34,939 nucleotides of DNA, from NCBI GenBank assembly GCA_003244245.1, contig QHBY01000123.1:1-34939 (forward strand), written 5' to 3'. Shown here in pieces: positions 9,695 through 19,028 of the stretch. A program made the translations under genes and the position numbers. The notes under the pieces are model-generated. The model searched no databases. It was not told the DNA's origin and worked only from the letters and a program-made list of their open reading frames with translations. Every line of letters begins with the position of its first letter. Positions within the stretch are counted from its first letter, which is position 1. Origin of the DNA: Pseudonocardiales bacterium. Its GTDB lineage: Bacteria > Actinomycetota > Actinomycetes > Mycobacteriales > Pseudonocardiaceae.

Positions 9695-10783
9695 GTGACC
9701 GACGTGTTCCGATCCGGCGACCACGAGCAGGTCGTATTCTGCCGCGACGAGCCTTCGGGCCTGCGCGCCATCATCGCCATCCACTCCACCGCGCTCGGGC
9801 CGGCGCTCGGCGGCACCCGGTTTCATCCTTACTCCAGCGAGGAGGACGCCCTCGCCGACGTGCTGCACCTGTCCTGCGCGATGTCCTACAAGAACGCGCT
9901 CGCCGGGTTGGACCACGGCGGCGGCAAGGCCGTGATCCTCGGCGACCCCAGCCGGGACAAGACCGAGGTGCTGCTGCGAGCTTACGGCCGCTTCGTGCAG
10001 TCGCTGGGCGGCCGCTACATCACCGCATGCGACGTCGGCACCTACGTCGAGGACATGGACATCGTCGCCAGGGAGTCGGAGTTCGTCACCGGACGATCGT
10101 CGGCCCACGGCGGCGCCGGGGATTCCTCGATCCTGACCGCCTTCGGCGTCTTCCAAGGCATGCGCGCAGCCGCCGAACACGTCTGGGGTGCGCCTACCCT
10201 GTCCGGACGTCGGGTGGGCGTCGCCGGGGTCGGCAAGGTCGGACGGCACCTCGTTGACCACCTGCTCGCCGACGGCGCGTCGGTAACCGTGGCCGACGTC
10301 AGTGCACAGGCGATCGAGCGGGTCCGCGCCGCGCATCCCGAGGTGATGGTGGCGCCGAACACGTCGACACTGGTGCGGGAGCCGATCGACGTGTACGCCC
10401 CGTGCGCGCTCGGCTCCGCGCTCGACGATCCCACGGTGACCGCGCTGCGCGCCAAGGTCGTCTGTGGTGGCGCGAACAATCAGCTGGAGCACCCTGGTGT
10501 GGAGAAACTCCTCGACCAGCGGGGCATCCTCTACGCGCCCGACTACGTCGTGAATTCCGGTGGCGTCGTGCAGGTGGCCGACGAGATCGAGGGCTTCGAC
10601 TTCCAGCGGGCTAAAGCCCGGGTCGCCAAAATCTTCGACACCACTCGGGAGATCTTCGAGCTGGCCGAGCGCGACGGTGTGCCGCCCGCCGTCGCCGCCG
10701 ACCACCTCGCCGAGCAACGGATCGCCGATGTGGGCCGCCTACGCACGATCCTCGTCGACGGCCGCGCCGCCCTACGGAGGTAG
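9695..10783 (+). CDS. Valine/leucine dehydrogenase (Glu/Leu/Phe/Val dehydrogenase family)
   Basis: This 362-residue NAD-dependent enzyme is predicted to deaminate branched-chain amino acids reversibly to 2-oxo acids. The N-terminal dimerisation domain has the substrate-binding run [10 protein letters not shown], with lysines in [19 protein letters not shown] (Lys66 and the catalytic Lys78) and [11 protein letters not shown] Rossmann domain follows, with [14 protein letters not shown] near residues 172-186. [13 protein letters not shown] and [12 protein letters not shown] are further family signatures. Length and motifs fit valine dehydrogenase of streptomycetes or leucine dehydrogenase of bacilli, and sequence alone does not separate them. 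The GTG start at 9695 has a GGAGGG-like ribosome site. The product could feed acyl precursors to branched-chain fatty acids. Confidence 0.88.
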   Translation: MTDVFRSGDHEQVVFCRDEPSGLRAIIAIHSTALGPALGGTRFHPYSSEEDALADVLHLSCAMSYKNALAGLDHGGGKAVILGDPSRDKTEVLLRAYGRFVQSLGGRYITACDVGTYVEDMDIVARESEFVTGRSSAHGGAGDSSILTAFGVFQGMRAAAEHVWGAPTLSGRRVGVAGVGKVGRHLVDHLLADGASVTVADVSAQAIERVRAAHPEVMVAPNTSTLVREPIDVYAPCALGSALDDPTVTALRAKVVCGGANNQLEHPGVEKLLDQRGILYAPDYVVNSGGVVQVADEIEGFDFQRAKARVAKIFDTTREIFELAERDGVPPAVAADHLAEQRIADVGRLRTILVDGRAALRR

Positions 10784-10872
10784 GGCGACGAAAATTCTCC
10801 CGGGCCTCGCGCACGCCGAGGCGCGCCGCGCACCCTAGCAAAGGGGGCACGCAGAGGTGTACGAAGGTGATC

Positions 10873-11844
10873 ATGGGACGGACCAACGTGGTCGTCGACG
10901 AGGAGCTGGTGGAGCGTGCCCGGCGCCTCTACGGACTGCGGACGAAGCGTGAGATCATCGACCTCGCCTTGCGCAGGCTGGTAGGCGGCGACGAGAAACC
11001 ATGGCACGCAGCGCTCACGCTGGAGGGAAGCGGTTGGAATCCGCTCCTGGAGAACACCGAGCATCACCAGCCTGTCGGTGGAGCGGTCCATGATGGTCAG
11101 TGTGGACGTGCTCGACCTGTTCTCCCCCGCCACCCGGGACTGGTTCGCGGGGGCGTTCGCCGCGCCTACGCTGGCCCAAGAGGGCGCGTGGCGGGCCGCG
11201 GCTGCAGGCGAGCACGCGCTGGTCGTCGCCCCCACGGGGTCGGGAAAGACCCTCGCCGCGTTCCTGTGGGCGTTGGACCGGCTGGCCGTAGCCGGGCCGC
11301 CAGACAAGCCGATGAGGCGTTGCCGGGTGCTTTACATCTCGCCGCTGAAGGCCCTGGCGGTGGACGTCGAGCGCAATCTGCGTTCGCCGCTGGCAGGAAT
11401 CCGGCAGGCCACGCACCGGCTGGGCCTGCCGACGCCGGACATCCGGGTGGCCATGCGGACCGGCGACACCCCGGCCGACCAGCGCCGCGCCTTCGCGCGC
11501 ACCCCGACCGACGTGCTGGTCACCACCCCGGAGTCGCTGTTCCTGCTGCTGACGTCAGCGGCCAGGGAGTCACTGCGCGGAGTCCATACCGTGATCGTCG
11601 ACGAGGTGCACGCCGTCGCGGCCACCAAACGGGGCGCGCACCTGGCGCTGTCCTTGGAACGCCTCGACGTCCTGCTGGAGAAACCGGCTCAGCGCATCGG
11701 CCTGTCTGCCACCGTGCGTCCCGTCGCGGAGGTCAGCGCCTTCCTCGCCGGCAGCCGACCGGTGCGCGTGGTGCAGCCGCCGTCGGCCAAGACGATCGAG
11801 GTCACCGTGCAGGTACCGATACCGGACATGTCGGCACTGGGTGA
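10873..11844 (+). CDS. Orphan VapB-family antitoxin-like gene with lost natural stop
   Basis: The first about 60 codons encode a VapB-type ribbon-helix-helix antitoxin: MGRTNVVVDEELVERARRLY, then LRTKREIIDLALRRLVGG and LEGSGW. In this family the protein ends about ten residues after the GW. Here no stop follows. The frame stays open to 11844, and everything past about 11056 is in a different frame of the helicase gene lhr, so the 323-residue product is unlikely to be meaningful beyond its N-terminus. An AAGG ribosome site five bases before ATG 10873 supports expression. No VapC toxin is adjacent. This is either a decayed antitoxin, a sequence error near 11040, or a solitary DNA-binding protein. 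Confidence 0.5.
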   Translation: MGRTNVVVDEELVERARRLYGLRTKREIIDLALRRLVGGDEKPWHAALTLEGSGWNPLLENTEHHQPVGGAVHDGQCGRARPVLPRHPGLVRGGVRRAYAGPRGRVAGRGCRRARAGRRPHGVGKDPRRVPVGVGPAGRSRAARQADEALPGALHLAAEGPGGGRRAQSAFAAGRNPAGHAPAGPADAGHPGGHADRRHPGRPAPRLRAHPDRRAGHHPGVAVPAADVSGQGVTARSPYRDRRRGARRRGHQTGRAPGAVLGTPRRPAGETGSAHRPVCHRASRRGGQRLPRRQPTGARGAAAVGQDDRGHRAGTDTGHVGTG

Positions 11845-14800
11845 ACTGTCCGAGGGAGCCGACGGCCCTACAGAGCACCGTGCGTCGATCTGGCCGGCGG
11901 TGGAGCAGCGAGTCCTGGAGCTGGTGCGCGCCCACCGTTCGACGATCGTGTTCGCCAATTCGCGCCGTCTGGCCGAGCGGCTCACGTCCCGGCTCAACGA
12001 GTTGGCGGTCGAGGAACCGGCAGCGCCGGAAGATCGGATGCCGGCCGAGCTGATGGGCCAGGCCGGGCTCGCCGGCGGCGCTCCCGAAGTGATTGCCAAG
12101 GCGCACCACGGCTCGATGGCGCGCGAGCAGCGAACCGTAGTCGAGGAGGAACTCAAGTCGGGGCAGTTGCCGTGCGTAGTCGCCACCTCCTCCCTTGAGC
12201 TGGGCATCGACATGGGCGCGGTGGACCTTGTGGTGCAGATCGAAGCGCCGCCGACGGTGGCGTCGGGCCTGCAACGGATCGGGCGCGCTGGGCACCAGGT
12301 GGGCGCGGTGTCCCGGGGAGTGGTGTTTCCGAAGTTCCGTGGCGACCTCGTTTCGTGCGCGGTGATCGCGGAACGGATGGCCAGCGGGGCGATCGAGGCG
12401 CTGCGCTACCCCCGCAACCCGCTGGACGTGCTCGCTCAACATGTAGTGGCCATGGTCGCGTTGGATCCGTGGACCGTCGACGATCTCGCTGCCCTGGTCC
12501 GCCGTACCGCGCCGTATTCCGCCCTGCCCGACTCAGCGCTGCACGCCGTCCTGGACATGTTGGCCGGGCGCTACCCGTCGGAGGAGTTCGGCGAGCTGCG
12601 CCCGCGGATCATCTGGGACCGGGTCAGCGACGAGCTGCGCGGGCGGCCAGGGGCGCAGCGGCTGGCGGTCACCTCCGGGGGCACCATTCCGGACCGGGGG
12701 ATGTTCACCGTGATGACTCCCGGCGGTGCCGATGGCGCGGGCTCGCGGGTCGGTGAGCTCGACGAGGAGATGGTGTACGAGTCGAGGGTGGGCGACACGT
12801 TCCTGCTTGGTTCGACCTCGTGGAAGATCGTCGATATCACCCATGACCGGGTGATCGCGCTGCCGGTGCCCGGCGAACCGGCCCGGATGCCGTTCTGGAA
12901 GGGCGACGCGCCGGGTCGGCCCCTGGAGTTGGGGCGTGCGCTGGGCGCGTTCGTCCGCGAGCTGAGCGGCGCAGGATCCGAGGCGGGCCGCGACCGCGTC
13001 GTGGCAGCCGGGCTCGACCCCTGGGCGGCTGACAACCTGCTGTCCTACCTGCGCGAGCAGCGCGAGGCCACTGGGCACGTGCCCGACGACCGGACCGTCG
13101 TGGTGGAGCGGTTCCGCGACGAGCTGGGCGACTGGCGGATGGTGGTGCATTCCCCGTTCGGCGCGCAGGTCAACGGGCCATGGGCGCTGGCGATCGGCGC
13201 CCGGCTGCGGGAACGGCGCGGAGTCGAGGCGCAGGTGGCCAGTGCGGACGACGGTATCGTGCTGCGGCTGCCCGATGCCCTGGACGCCGACGGCGCCGAA
13301 GTGGCGCCCACTGCCGAAGACGTGCTGCTCGATCCCGACGAGGTGGAGCAGCTCGTGGTCGCCGAGGTGGGCGGTTCGGCGCTGTTCGCTTCCCGGTTCC
13401 GGGAGTGCGCCGCGCGGTCGCTGCTGTTGCCTCGCCGCGACCCGAGGCGCCGCACCCCGCTGTGGCAGCAGCGGCAGCGCTCAGCCCAGTTGCTCGCCGT
13501 CGCGTCGAAGTACGAGCAGTTTCCGGTGGTGCTGGAGGCGATGCGGGAGTGCCTGCAGGACGTCTATGACCTACCCGGGCTGCGCGAGCTGATGTCGGAG
13601 GTGCGAGCCCGCCGGGTGCGGGTGGTGGAGGTCGCCACCCCATCTCCGTCACCGTTTGCCCGCAGCCTGCTGTTCGGTTACGTGGGGATGTTTCTCTATG
13701 AGCTCGACGCCCCGCTGGCCGAGCGCAGGGCCGCAGCGCTCGCGCTGGACTCGACCCTATTGGCGGAACTGCTGGGTTCTGAGGCGATCCGCGAGCTGCT
13801 CGACCCCGAGGTGCTGGTGGAGCTGGAGGCGCAGCTGCAGCGCATCGAGCCCGATCGGCAGGCCCGAGACGTCGAGAGCACCGCCGATCTGTTGCGCGCG
13901 TTGGGCGATCTGACCGAGGCGGAGGCCGCGCAACGCGGGGTCGCCCCGCAGTGGCTCGCCGAGCTCGGCTCGACCCGTCGGGCGATTACAGTGCGAATCG
14001 CAGGCGAGGCCCGCTGGATCGCGATCGAGGACGCCGGGCGGCTGCGCGACGCGCTGGGCGTGGCCCTACCGGTAGGAGTGCCAGAGGTATTCACCGAGCC
14101 GGTGGCCGATCCGCTCGGGGATCTCCTCCTGCGCTATGCCAGAACACGCGGGCCGTTCACCGCAGCCGCAGCAGCAGCTCGCTTCGGGCTCGGGGTCGCA
14201 GTGGTGGGCGCGGTCTTGGATCGGATGACCAGGACTAGCACCCTGGTGCGGGGCGAGCTGCGTCCCGTTGAGCTTGGCGGTGGGGGCACGGAGTATTGCC
14301 ACACCGAGGTGCTCCGGCGGTTGCGGCGAGCGTCGTTGGCCCGGTTGCGGGCCGAGGTGGAGCCGGTCGAGCAGGCCGCCCTAGGCCGGTTCCTACCAGC
14401 CTGGCACGGCATCAGCTCCTGGGACGCCGGGTCCTACGACGCTGCGGCCCCGAACACCAGGCGTGACGGGTCAGGGCCGGCGCGCCGGCTGCGCAGCGCG
14501 CCTACCCCGGAGGACGTGCTCGGCGCAGTGGAGCAGCTGGCTGGAGCACCGGTGCCGGCTAGCGCGCTGGAATCGCTGCTACTCCCGGCCAGGCTGCCCG
14601 GCTACTCCCCCGCCCTGCTCGACGAGCTCACCATTTCCGGCGAGGTGACCTGGATCGGTTGCGGCTCGCTGCCTGGCGGAGACGGGTGGATCGCGCTAAC
14701 TCCCACCGACCTGGCTGAGCTGGTGCTACCGGACCTCGATGAGCAGCCTGCGTTCACGCCGCTACACCGCGGCGTCCTGCGCGCGCTGGGTTGGGACCCC

Positions 14801-15763
14801 GCTGGTGGTCCGGTTGGGGGTGGCGCCCTGTTCTTCCGGCAGCTCGCCGATCGGAGCGCTCAGAATCTGCTCGCCGACGCTGAACCCGCGCCCGGTGACG
14901 GCGACATCGTCGCGGCCGTGTGGGACCTGGTGTGGGCAGGGTTGCTGACCAACGATTCGCTGGCGCCGCTGCGGGCCCTGGTGTCCGGTCGCTCAGCCGC
15001 GCACCGGCCACTCCGGACCGCACCACGCGGCAGGTACGCGCGGATGCGCGCAGGTCGGCCACCGATGCCGTCGCGCGCCGGTCCGCCGACTGCCGCGGGA
15101 CGCTGGTCGCTGTCACCGATGCCCCAACCGGCAGCAACCCAGCCCGACCCAACCCGCCGGGCCCATGCCCGGGCCGAGACGTTCCTCGAGCGCCACGGAG
15201 TACTCACCCGAGGGGCGCTGGACACCGAGCGAGTCGCTGGTGGCTTCGCCGGCGTCTACAAGGTGCTTCGGGCGATGGAGGAGTCCGGCCGATGCCGACG
15301 CGGGTACGTCGTCGAGGGGCTCGGGGCCGCCCAGTTCGCCGTCCCCGGCGCCATCGACCGGCTGCGCACCGTGGGCCAGCCCGCCGAAAGCAGCGCCGCC
15401 ACAGTGGTTCTTGCCGCCACCGACCCCGCCCAGCCCTACGGGGCGGCCCTGCCGTGGCCGTCCACCGTGGGTGACCAACGGCACCGACCTGGACGCAAGG
15501 CCGGAGCGCTGGCCGTCCTGGTAGACGGTGTCGCCGTGCTCTACGTCGAGCGCGGGGGGCGGTCACTCCTGTCGTTCACCGAGGACGCCGGCGCCTTGCG
15601 CGCTGCGGTACACGCCCTGGCCGGTGCGGTCCACCAGGGCTGGCTGGGTTCACTGTCCGTAGAGCGCGCCGACGGTGAGGCGGCACTGACTTCCACGCTG
15701 GCCGCACTCCTACGGGACGCTGGGTTCCGCGCCACGCCCCGGGGACTTCGGCTACGCGCCTGA
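11090..15763 (+). CDS. lhr: Large ATP-dependent helicase Lhr
   Basis: Lhr is a 3'-to-5' superfamily 2 helicase, about 1557 residues here, linked to the DNA damage response in mycobacteria. The helicase core spans roughly residues 1-500: the start FSPATRDWFAGAFAAPTLAQ, Walker A APTGSGKT at 47-54, DEVH at 171-174, SAT in motif III, and the motif VI region QRIGRAGH. The winged-helix, beta-barrel and long C-terminal Lhr-specific domains follow. Length matches Rv3296. ATG 11090, preceded by GGAG at suitable distance, is preferred to GTG 11078. The open frame of the VapB-like gene overlaps its 5' end. It ends 14 bases from a convergent gene. No nei glycosylase gene follows, unlike in mycobacteria. 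Confidence 0.95.
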   Translation: MMVSVDVLDLFSPATRDWFAGAFAAPTLAQEGAWRAAAAGEHALVVAPTGSGKTLAAFLWALDRLAVAGPPDKPMRRCRVLYISPLKALAVDVERNLRSPLAGIRQATHRLGLPTPDIRVAMRTGDTPADQRRAFARTPTDVLVTTPESLFLLLTSAARESLRGVHTVIVDEVHAVAATKRGAHLALSLERLDVLLEKPAQRIGLSATVRPVAEVSAFLAGSRPVRVVQPPSAKTIEVTVQVPIPDMSALGELSEGADGPTEHRASIWPAVEQRVLELVRAHRSTIVFANSRRLAERLTSRLNELAVEEPAAPEDRMPAELMGQAGLAGGAPEVIAKAHHGSMAREQRTVVEEELKSGQLPCVVATSSLELGIDMGAVDLVVQIEAPPTVASGLQRIGRAGHQVGAVSRGVVFPKFRGDLVSCAVIAERMASGAIEALRYPRNPLDVLAQHVVAMVALDPWTVDDLAALVRRTAPYSALPDSALHAVLDMLAGRYPSEEFGELRPRIIWDRVSDELRGRPGAQRLAVTSGGTIPDRGMFTVMTPGGADGAGSRVGELDEEMVYESRVGDTFLLGSTSWKIVDITHDRVIALPVPGEPARMPFWKGDAPGRPLELGRALGAFVRELSGAGSEAGRDRVVAAGLDPWAADNLLSYLREQREATGHVPDDRTVVVERFRDELGDWRMVVHSPFGAQVNGPWALAIGARLRERRGVEAQVASADDGIVLRLPDALDADGAEVAPTAEDVLLDPDEVEQLVVAEVGGSALFASRFRECAARSLLLPRRDPRRRTPLWQQRQRSAQLLAVASKYEQFPVVLEAMRECLQDVYDLPGLRELMSEVRARRVRVVEVATPSPSPFARSLLFGYVGMFLYELDAPLAERRAAALALDSTLLAELLGSEAIRELLDPEVLVELEAQLQRIEPDRQARDVESTADLLRALGDLTEAEAAQRGVAPQWLAELGSTRRAITVRIAGEARWIAIEDAGRLRDALGVALPVGVPEVFTEPVADPLGDLLLRYARTRGPFTAAAAAARFGLGVAVVGAVLDRMTRTSTLVRGELRPVELGGGGTEYCHTEVLRRLRRASLARLRAEVEPVEQAALGRFLPAWHGISSWDAGSYDAAAPNTRRDGSGPARRLRSAPTPEDVLGAVEQLAGAPVPASALESLLLPARLPGYSPALLDELTISGEVTWIGCGSLPGGDGWIALTPTDLAELVLPDLDEQPAFTPLHRGVLRALGWDPAGGPVGGGALFFRQLADRSAQNLLADAEPAPGDGDIVAAVWDLVWAGLLTNDSLAPLRALVSGRSAAHRPLRTAPRGRYARMRAGRPPMPSRAGPPTAAGRWSLSPMPQPAATQPDPTRRAHARAETFLERHGVLTRGALDTERVAGGFAGVYKVLRAMEESGRCRRGYVVEGLGAAQFAVPGAIDRLRTVGQPAESSAATVVLAATDPAQPYGAALPWPSTVGDQRHRPGRKAGALAVLVDGVAVLYVERGGRSLLSFTEDAGALRAAVHALAGAVHQGWLGSLSVERADGEAALTSTLAALLRDAGFRATPRGLRLRA

Positions 15764-15777
15764 GGGACTGATCGGAC

Positions 15778-16551
15778 TCACTGCGTTGCGGGGCGCAACA
15801 GCGTCCAGAGCTGGCCGACGGCCTCCTGGTCGCCGGTGATCCGCACCGACTGGTCGGGCAGCCGGCCCCAGGACCAGAGGTAGATCTCCATGGGATCGCC
15901 GCTGACGATCGCGTCCGCCGATCGCGCGTCGGCCTCCTCGACCCGCCGAGCGGTGGAACAGCCCGGCCCGAAGATCGCCAACCAGCGGCGATCCGCAGCG
16001 GACAGCGCAACCGCACCTTGCTGGCCCGAGGACATCCCCAGCTCGCCGAGACGGTGACCGAACCACAGAAACAGCAGCTCATCGATGCCATCGAGGGCCA
16101 TCTCGGGGTCGACAGCATGTACCGGGCCGCCAGCAGCAGCTTCAACGTCGACCCGATGAATGGTGGTCTCGTGAACCATCCGACGCCACCAGAAGCCGTG
16201 CGTGCGATCCGCGGGCCACCAGGTGTCGCAAGGTTCGGCGGGGTCGTGGCGACCCAGCTCCGTCAGCAACTCACTGACGCCGGTTCGGACGAAACCGACC
16301 AGATCGTCGTCTGACGGTGCTCGCTGCCACTGTTCGGGACGATGCCCATCTCGTACCCACAGCGTGGCCACCCGGTGCACGCTACCCACATGCCGAAGGG
16401 TCTTCTCCAAGGTGAGATCAGGACAGCCTGGTACTTCGGCCTGTGCCGCGGACGGCAACGCTGAGCCGGCCGTGCCGAGCATCAAGTCGGCCTCGATCCC
16501 GATCACGTCCAGCATCCGGCCGTAGTCGATCAAGGGCCGCGGGGCCGTCAT
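15778..16551 (-). CDS. Maleylpyruvate isomerase-family mycothiol-dependent protein
   Basis: This 257-residue protein has the N-terminal four-helix DinB/MDMPI-like fold. Three metal-ligand candidates are visible in HVGSVHRV (near residue 54) and the motif HETTIHRVDVE (near residue 127), the signature of the TIGR03083 family. A C-terminal MDMPI-type domain runs from about residue 165. Members use mycothiol and a divalent metal for isomerisation or conjugation; the substrate here is unknown. The presence of the family agrees with an actinobacterial host. Its ATG overlaps the stop of the HEPN gene in an ATGA junction, so the two are translated together. It converges on lhr with a 14-base gap. Confidence 0.85.
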   Translation of the reverse strand: MTAPRPLIDYGRMLDVIGIEADLMLGTAGSALPSAAQAEVPGCPDLTLEKTLRHVGSVHRVATLWVRDGHRPEQWQRAPSDDDLVGFVRTGVSELLTELGRHDPAEPCDTWWPADRTHGFWWRRMVHETTIHRVDVEAAAGGPVHAVDPEMALDGIDELLFLWFGHRLGELGMSSGQQGAVALSAADRRWLAIFGPGCSTARRVEEADARSADAIVSGDPMEIYLWSWGRLPDQSVRITGDQEAVGQLWTLLRPATQ

Positions 16552-17009
16552 GGGGAGGTCCCCGCCACCGCATGCCTCGCGAGGGCGAGGAACTCGCCAG
16601 CCTGCCGGACCAGGTCGTCGGCATCGCGAGCCGTCACTAGCCGATGGACACCGGCCTCAGCAGCCGCCCGGGTAGCCGAACTGGTGGCAAAGAACACCGA
16701 CCATTCCGCCAGTTCCGGCGCGACTGTGGCCAGCAGCGCCCATGCGCTGGTCGGCTGAGCGCGGTTGCGCGGTCGGGCCCGCGCTGCTAGTACAGCGGCC
16801 GCCGCACGCAGGGCCGCGAGATGCGCCTGAGCGTAACGATCTACCGGATGTGCAGCGTACTCGGCGTCGAGCAGTCCCTGCCGAGCCTGCTCGAGCAGGA
16901 TACGTACGCCGGGCAGCCGGTAACCGCGTCTTTCGTGCTTCTGCCCGTGGCACTTCGGGAGGTCGTACCGTGGCACGAGGGCTGTGGTGAGGGGAGCAAC
17001 GGCAGGCAC
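16548..17009 (-). CDS. SAV_6107-family HEPN domain protein
   Basis: This 153-residue helical protein fits the actinobacterial SAV_6107 HEPN family: LLEQARQGLLDAEYA, then HPVDRYAQAHLAALRAAAAVLAARARP and WALLATVAPELAEWSVFFA. The function is unknown. HEPN domains often act as RNases or nucleotide-binding partners, but I see no unambiguous R-x4-6-H catalytic motif. The GTG start at 17009 has an ideal AGGAGG site five bases upstream. It is the first gene of a two-gene unit with the mycothiol-dependent protein (ATGA overlap). A perfect SOS palindrome lies 127 bases upstream, which suggests induction by DNA damage. Confidence 0.8.
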   Translation of the reverse strand: MPAVAPLTTALVPRYDLPKCHGQKHERRGYRLPGVRILLEQARQGLLDAEYAAHPVDRYAQAHLAALRAAAAVLAARARPRNRAQPTSAWALLATVAPELAEWSVFFATSSATRAAAEAGVHRLVTARDADDLVRQAGEFLALARHAVAGTSP

Positions 17010-17135
17010 GTCGGCCTCCTGGTCGGGGAGTCGGGATAGTCGATCCGGGTTGACGGCAATGGGTCGACTCCGCCGTGGGGAAGCCGGCGGAGCCCGGCGG
17101 CGGTGCGCTTCCCCCGCCCCACCGCCGGGCTTTGT

Positions 17136-17151
17136 TCGAACATATGTTCGA
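17136..17151. promoter_or_regulatory. Perfect SOS box between HEPN and GNAT genes
   Basis: TCGAACATATGTTCGA is a fully symmetric 16-base palindrome that matches the actinobacterial LexA operator and is better than the one at recA. It lies 127 bases upstream of the HEPN start on one side and 155 bases upstream of the GNAT start on the other, within a 296-base divergent gap. It could control either gene or both. Nothing else is recognisable in that gap. Confidence 0.85.
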
Positions 17152-17305
17152 CACTGTGCAAGAGTAACCCCTCAAGACTCGGTCCCGTCAAGTGCCAATC
17201 TCTGCCAGCGCAGCAGCTCGACACCTGGCGTGGTCTCATGGAATTCGTGCACTCTGTGGACGCCACCCGCTTCGCAGCGACGTCGGTCGATACTGGAGGT
17301 CAGCG

Positions 17306-17866
17306 GTGACCGCAATGCCCATCCGCGAACCAGCGCAGCTGGCTGAGCTGACGGCCCCACAATTGCGCCTGCGGCTAGATGAGGCGCTGCGGATCTATGT
17401 CACGGCCATGCACTACCCGCCCGGCACGGCGCGGCATCGGAGTCCGATGTGGCTGGAACACATGCTGCGGACCGGCTGGCTGTGCGTGGCTGCCTTCGAC
17501 GCCGATGCCCTGGTTGGCGTCGGCTACGGCTACCGGGGCGCTCCCGGGCAGTGGTGGCACGACGAGGTCCACCGCGGGCTCATGCTGATCGATCGTCGCA
17601 GTGCACAGCGCGAGCTGGCCGACTACTTCGAGCTGACCGAACTGCATGTTCATCCCGACGCTCAAGGCAGGGGCATCGGCAAGGCGCTGCTCACAGAACT
17701 ACTGTCCAGAGTAGACGCTCCGCGCGCATTGCTGTCCACACCCGAGGGGCCCACCAGAGCATGGCGGCTGTACCGCCGGCTCGGGTTCACCGACCTACTT
17801 CGGCACTACCACTTCACCGGGGACTCCCGGGAGTTCGCCGTGCTGGGGCGCACGCTGCCGCTCTAG
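17306..17866 (+). CDS. GNAT-family N-acetyltransferase
   Basis: A 186-residue acetyltransferase. The acetyl-CoA-binding motif A reads LHVHPDAQGRGIGKALLTEL, with QGRGIG at residues 120-125. Motif B is visible further on (AWRLYRRLGF). It corresponds in position to Rv2170, which lies close to the metF-like gene and polyprenyl synthase in M. tuberculosis. The acceptor substrate cannot be told from sequence. The frame is open from 17192, but GTG 17306 has a GGAGGT site five bases upstream, and the family homology begins near there. It converges on metF, with a hairpin in the 69-base gap. Confidence 0.85.
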   Translation: MTAMPIREPAQLAELTAPQLRLRLDEALRIYVTAMHYPPGTARHRSPMWLEHMLRTGWLCVAAFDADALVGVGYGYRGAPGQWWHDEVHRGLMLIDRRSAQRELADYFELTELHVHPDAQGRGIGKALLTELLSRVDAPRALLSTPEGPTRAWRLYRRLGFTDLLRHYHFTGDSREFAVLGRTLPL

Positions 17867-17907
17867 CGTGACCGAGGTTGGCAGCTGTTAAGGACGCCCC
17901 TGACCCG

Positions 17908-17931
17908 GGTGGCCGTACTTGAAGGGCCACC
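17908..17931. terminator. Candidate bidirectional hairpin between GNAT and metF
   Basis: GGTGGCC and GGCCACC form a perfect 7-bp stem around a 10-base loop, 41 bases after the GNAT stop and 4 bases before the metF stop codon on the other strand. There is no T-run. It could be an actinobacterial-type U-less terminator serving two convergent genes. Confidence 0.45.
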
Positions 17932-17935
17932 AACG

Positions 17936-18835
17936 TCAGCGCGTGGCGACGGTGGGCGCCATTTCCAGGCGGGCGAGTACGGCCCGAGTGGAGCCGGATC
18001 GGTTGAGTGTGTAGAAGTGCAGCCCAGGCACGCCCTCGGCGAGCAACCGCTCGCACAACTCGCTCGCAACGTCCACGCCAACCTGTCGCACCGCAGCAGC
18101 ATCGTCACCCACCGCGACCAGCCGGTCGCGCACCGCTGCGGGGATGGTGCAGCCGGACAACTCAGCCATCTTCTGCACGCCGCGCAATGTGGTGATCGGC
18201 ATCACCCCGGCCAGGATCGGCACCGTCGCCATATCCGCACCCGCGGCGGCCACTCGGTCCCGGAGCCGCAGGTAGTCCTCAGGGCGGAAGAACATCTGGG
18301 TGATCGCGAACTGAGCGCCTGCTCGCAGCTTGGCCACCAGGTACCGGACGTCGGACTCGGCATCGAGCGATCGGGGGTGGCGCTCGGGGAAGGCGGCCAC
18401 GCCCACGCAGAAGTCGTCGAGCGAGCGGGCGAGGCGGACCAGATCCGCTGCGTAATGCACGCCCTGTGGGTGCGCCACCCACTCGCCGAGCGGATCACCC
18501 GGCGGATCACCGCGTAGCGCCAGCACATTGCGAATCCCGGCTTGCGCGTAGTTGCCGATCACCTGCCGCAGTTCAGCTACCGAATGGTTCACCGCGGTGA
18601 GGTGCGCCATCGCGACCACGGTGGTCTCCTGCACGATCCGCTTAGTGATCCGCAACGTGCGGTCGCGGTTGGAACCCCCAGCGCCATAGGTCACCGAGGC
18701 GAAGGCGGGGTCCAGCGGTTCGAAGTCGCGCACCGCTTGCCACAGCTGACGCTCCCCGGCGTCGTCGCGGGGCGGGGAGAACTCTATGGAGAACACCGGG
18801 CGGTCACCGCCGAGCCGGTCGATGACGGCCGTCAT
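17936..18835 (-). CDS. metF: Methylenetetrahydrofolate reductase
   Basis: This flavoenzyme reduces 5,10-methylene- to 5-methyltetrahydrofolate for methionine synthesis. The 299-residue product starts MTAVIDRLGGDRPVFSIEFSPP. It has the family landmarks PAFASVTYGAGGSNRDRT, AHLTAVNHS, the nucleotide/folate segment NVLALRGDPPGDP, and AQFAITQMFFRPEDY. The catalytic Glu is in FSIEFSPP. The frame extends to 19063, but the N-terminal 76 codons there are unlike the family, so ATG 18835 is chosen. The related Rv2172c occupies the same place next to a polyprenyl synthase in M. tuberculosis. It is divergent from the polyprenyl synthase gene, with a 193-base gap that shows no riboswitch I can recognise. 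Confidence 0.92.
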   Translation of the reverse strand: MTAVIDRLGGDRPVFSIEFSPPRDDAGERQLWQAVRDFEPLDPAFASVTYGAGGSNRDRTLRITKRIVQETTVVAMAHLTAVNHSVAELRQVIGNYAQAGIRNVLALRGDPPGDPLGEWVAHPQGVHYAADLVRLARSLDDFCVGVAAFPERHPRSLDAESDVRYLVAKLRAGAQFAITQMFFRPEDYLRLRDRVAAAGADMATVPILAGVMPITTLRGVQKMAELSGCTIPAAVRDRLVAVGDDAAAVRQVGVDVASELCERLLAEGVPGLHFYTLNRSGSTRAVLARLEMAPTVATR

Positions 18836-19028
18836 GCACCCCACCATAGCGAGGCCGGGCCAAGGAGAAGACTCGCCGGGACATACCGGAACGCGGGCCA
18901 AACCGAACCGGGATCCCGCCGCGACCGAACCCGGGCACGTACCCGCACGAACAGGCCTATCGTCGGCATGCACAGCGAGTGCTCGCCCGGCTACGCGGTG
19001 TGCCGTCACCACGATCGCAGGAGGTTCG

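Noticed and set aside
11570-12442. Antisense open frames within lhr
   Set aside because: They lie entirely inside the helicase gene, which keeps its family motifs throughout. Low-complexity translations.
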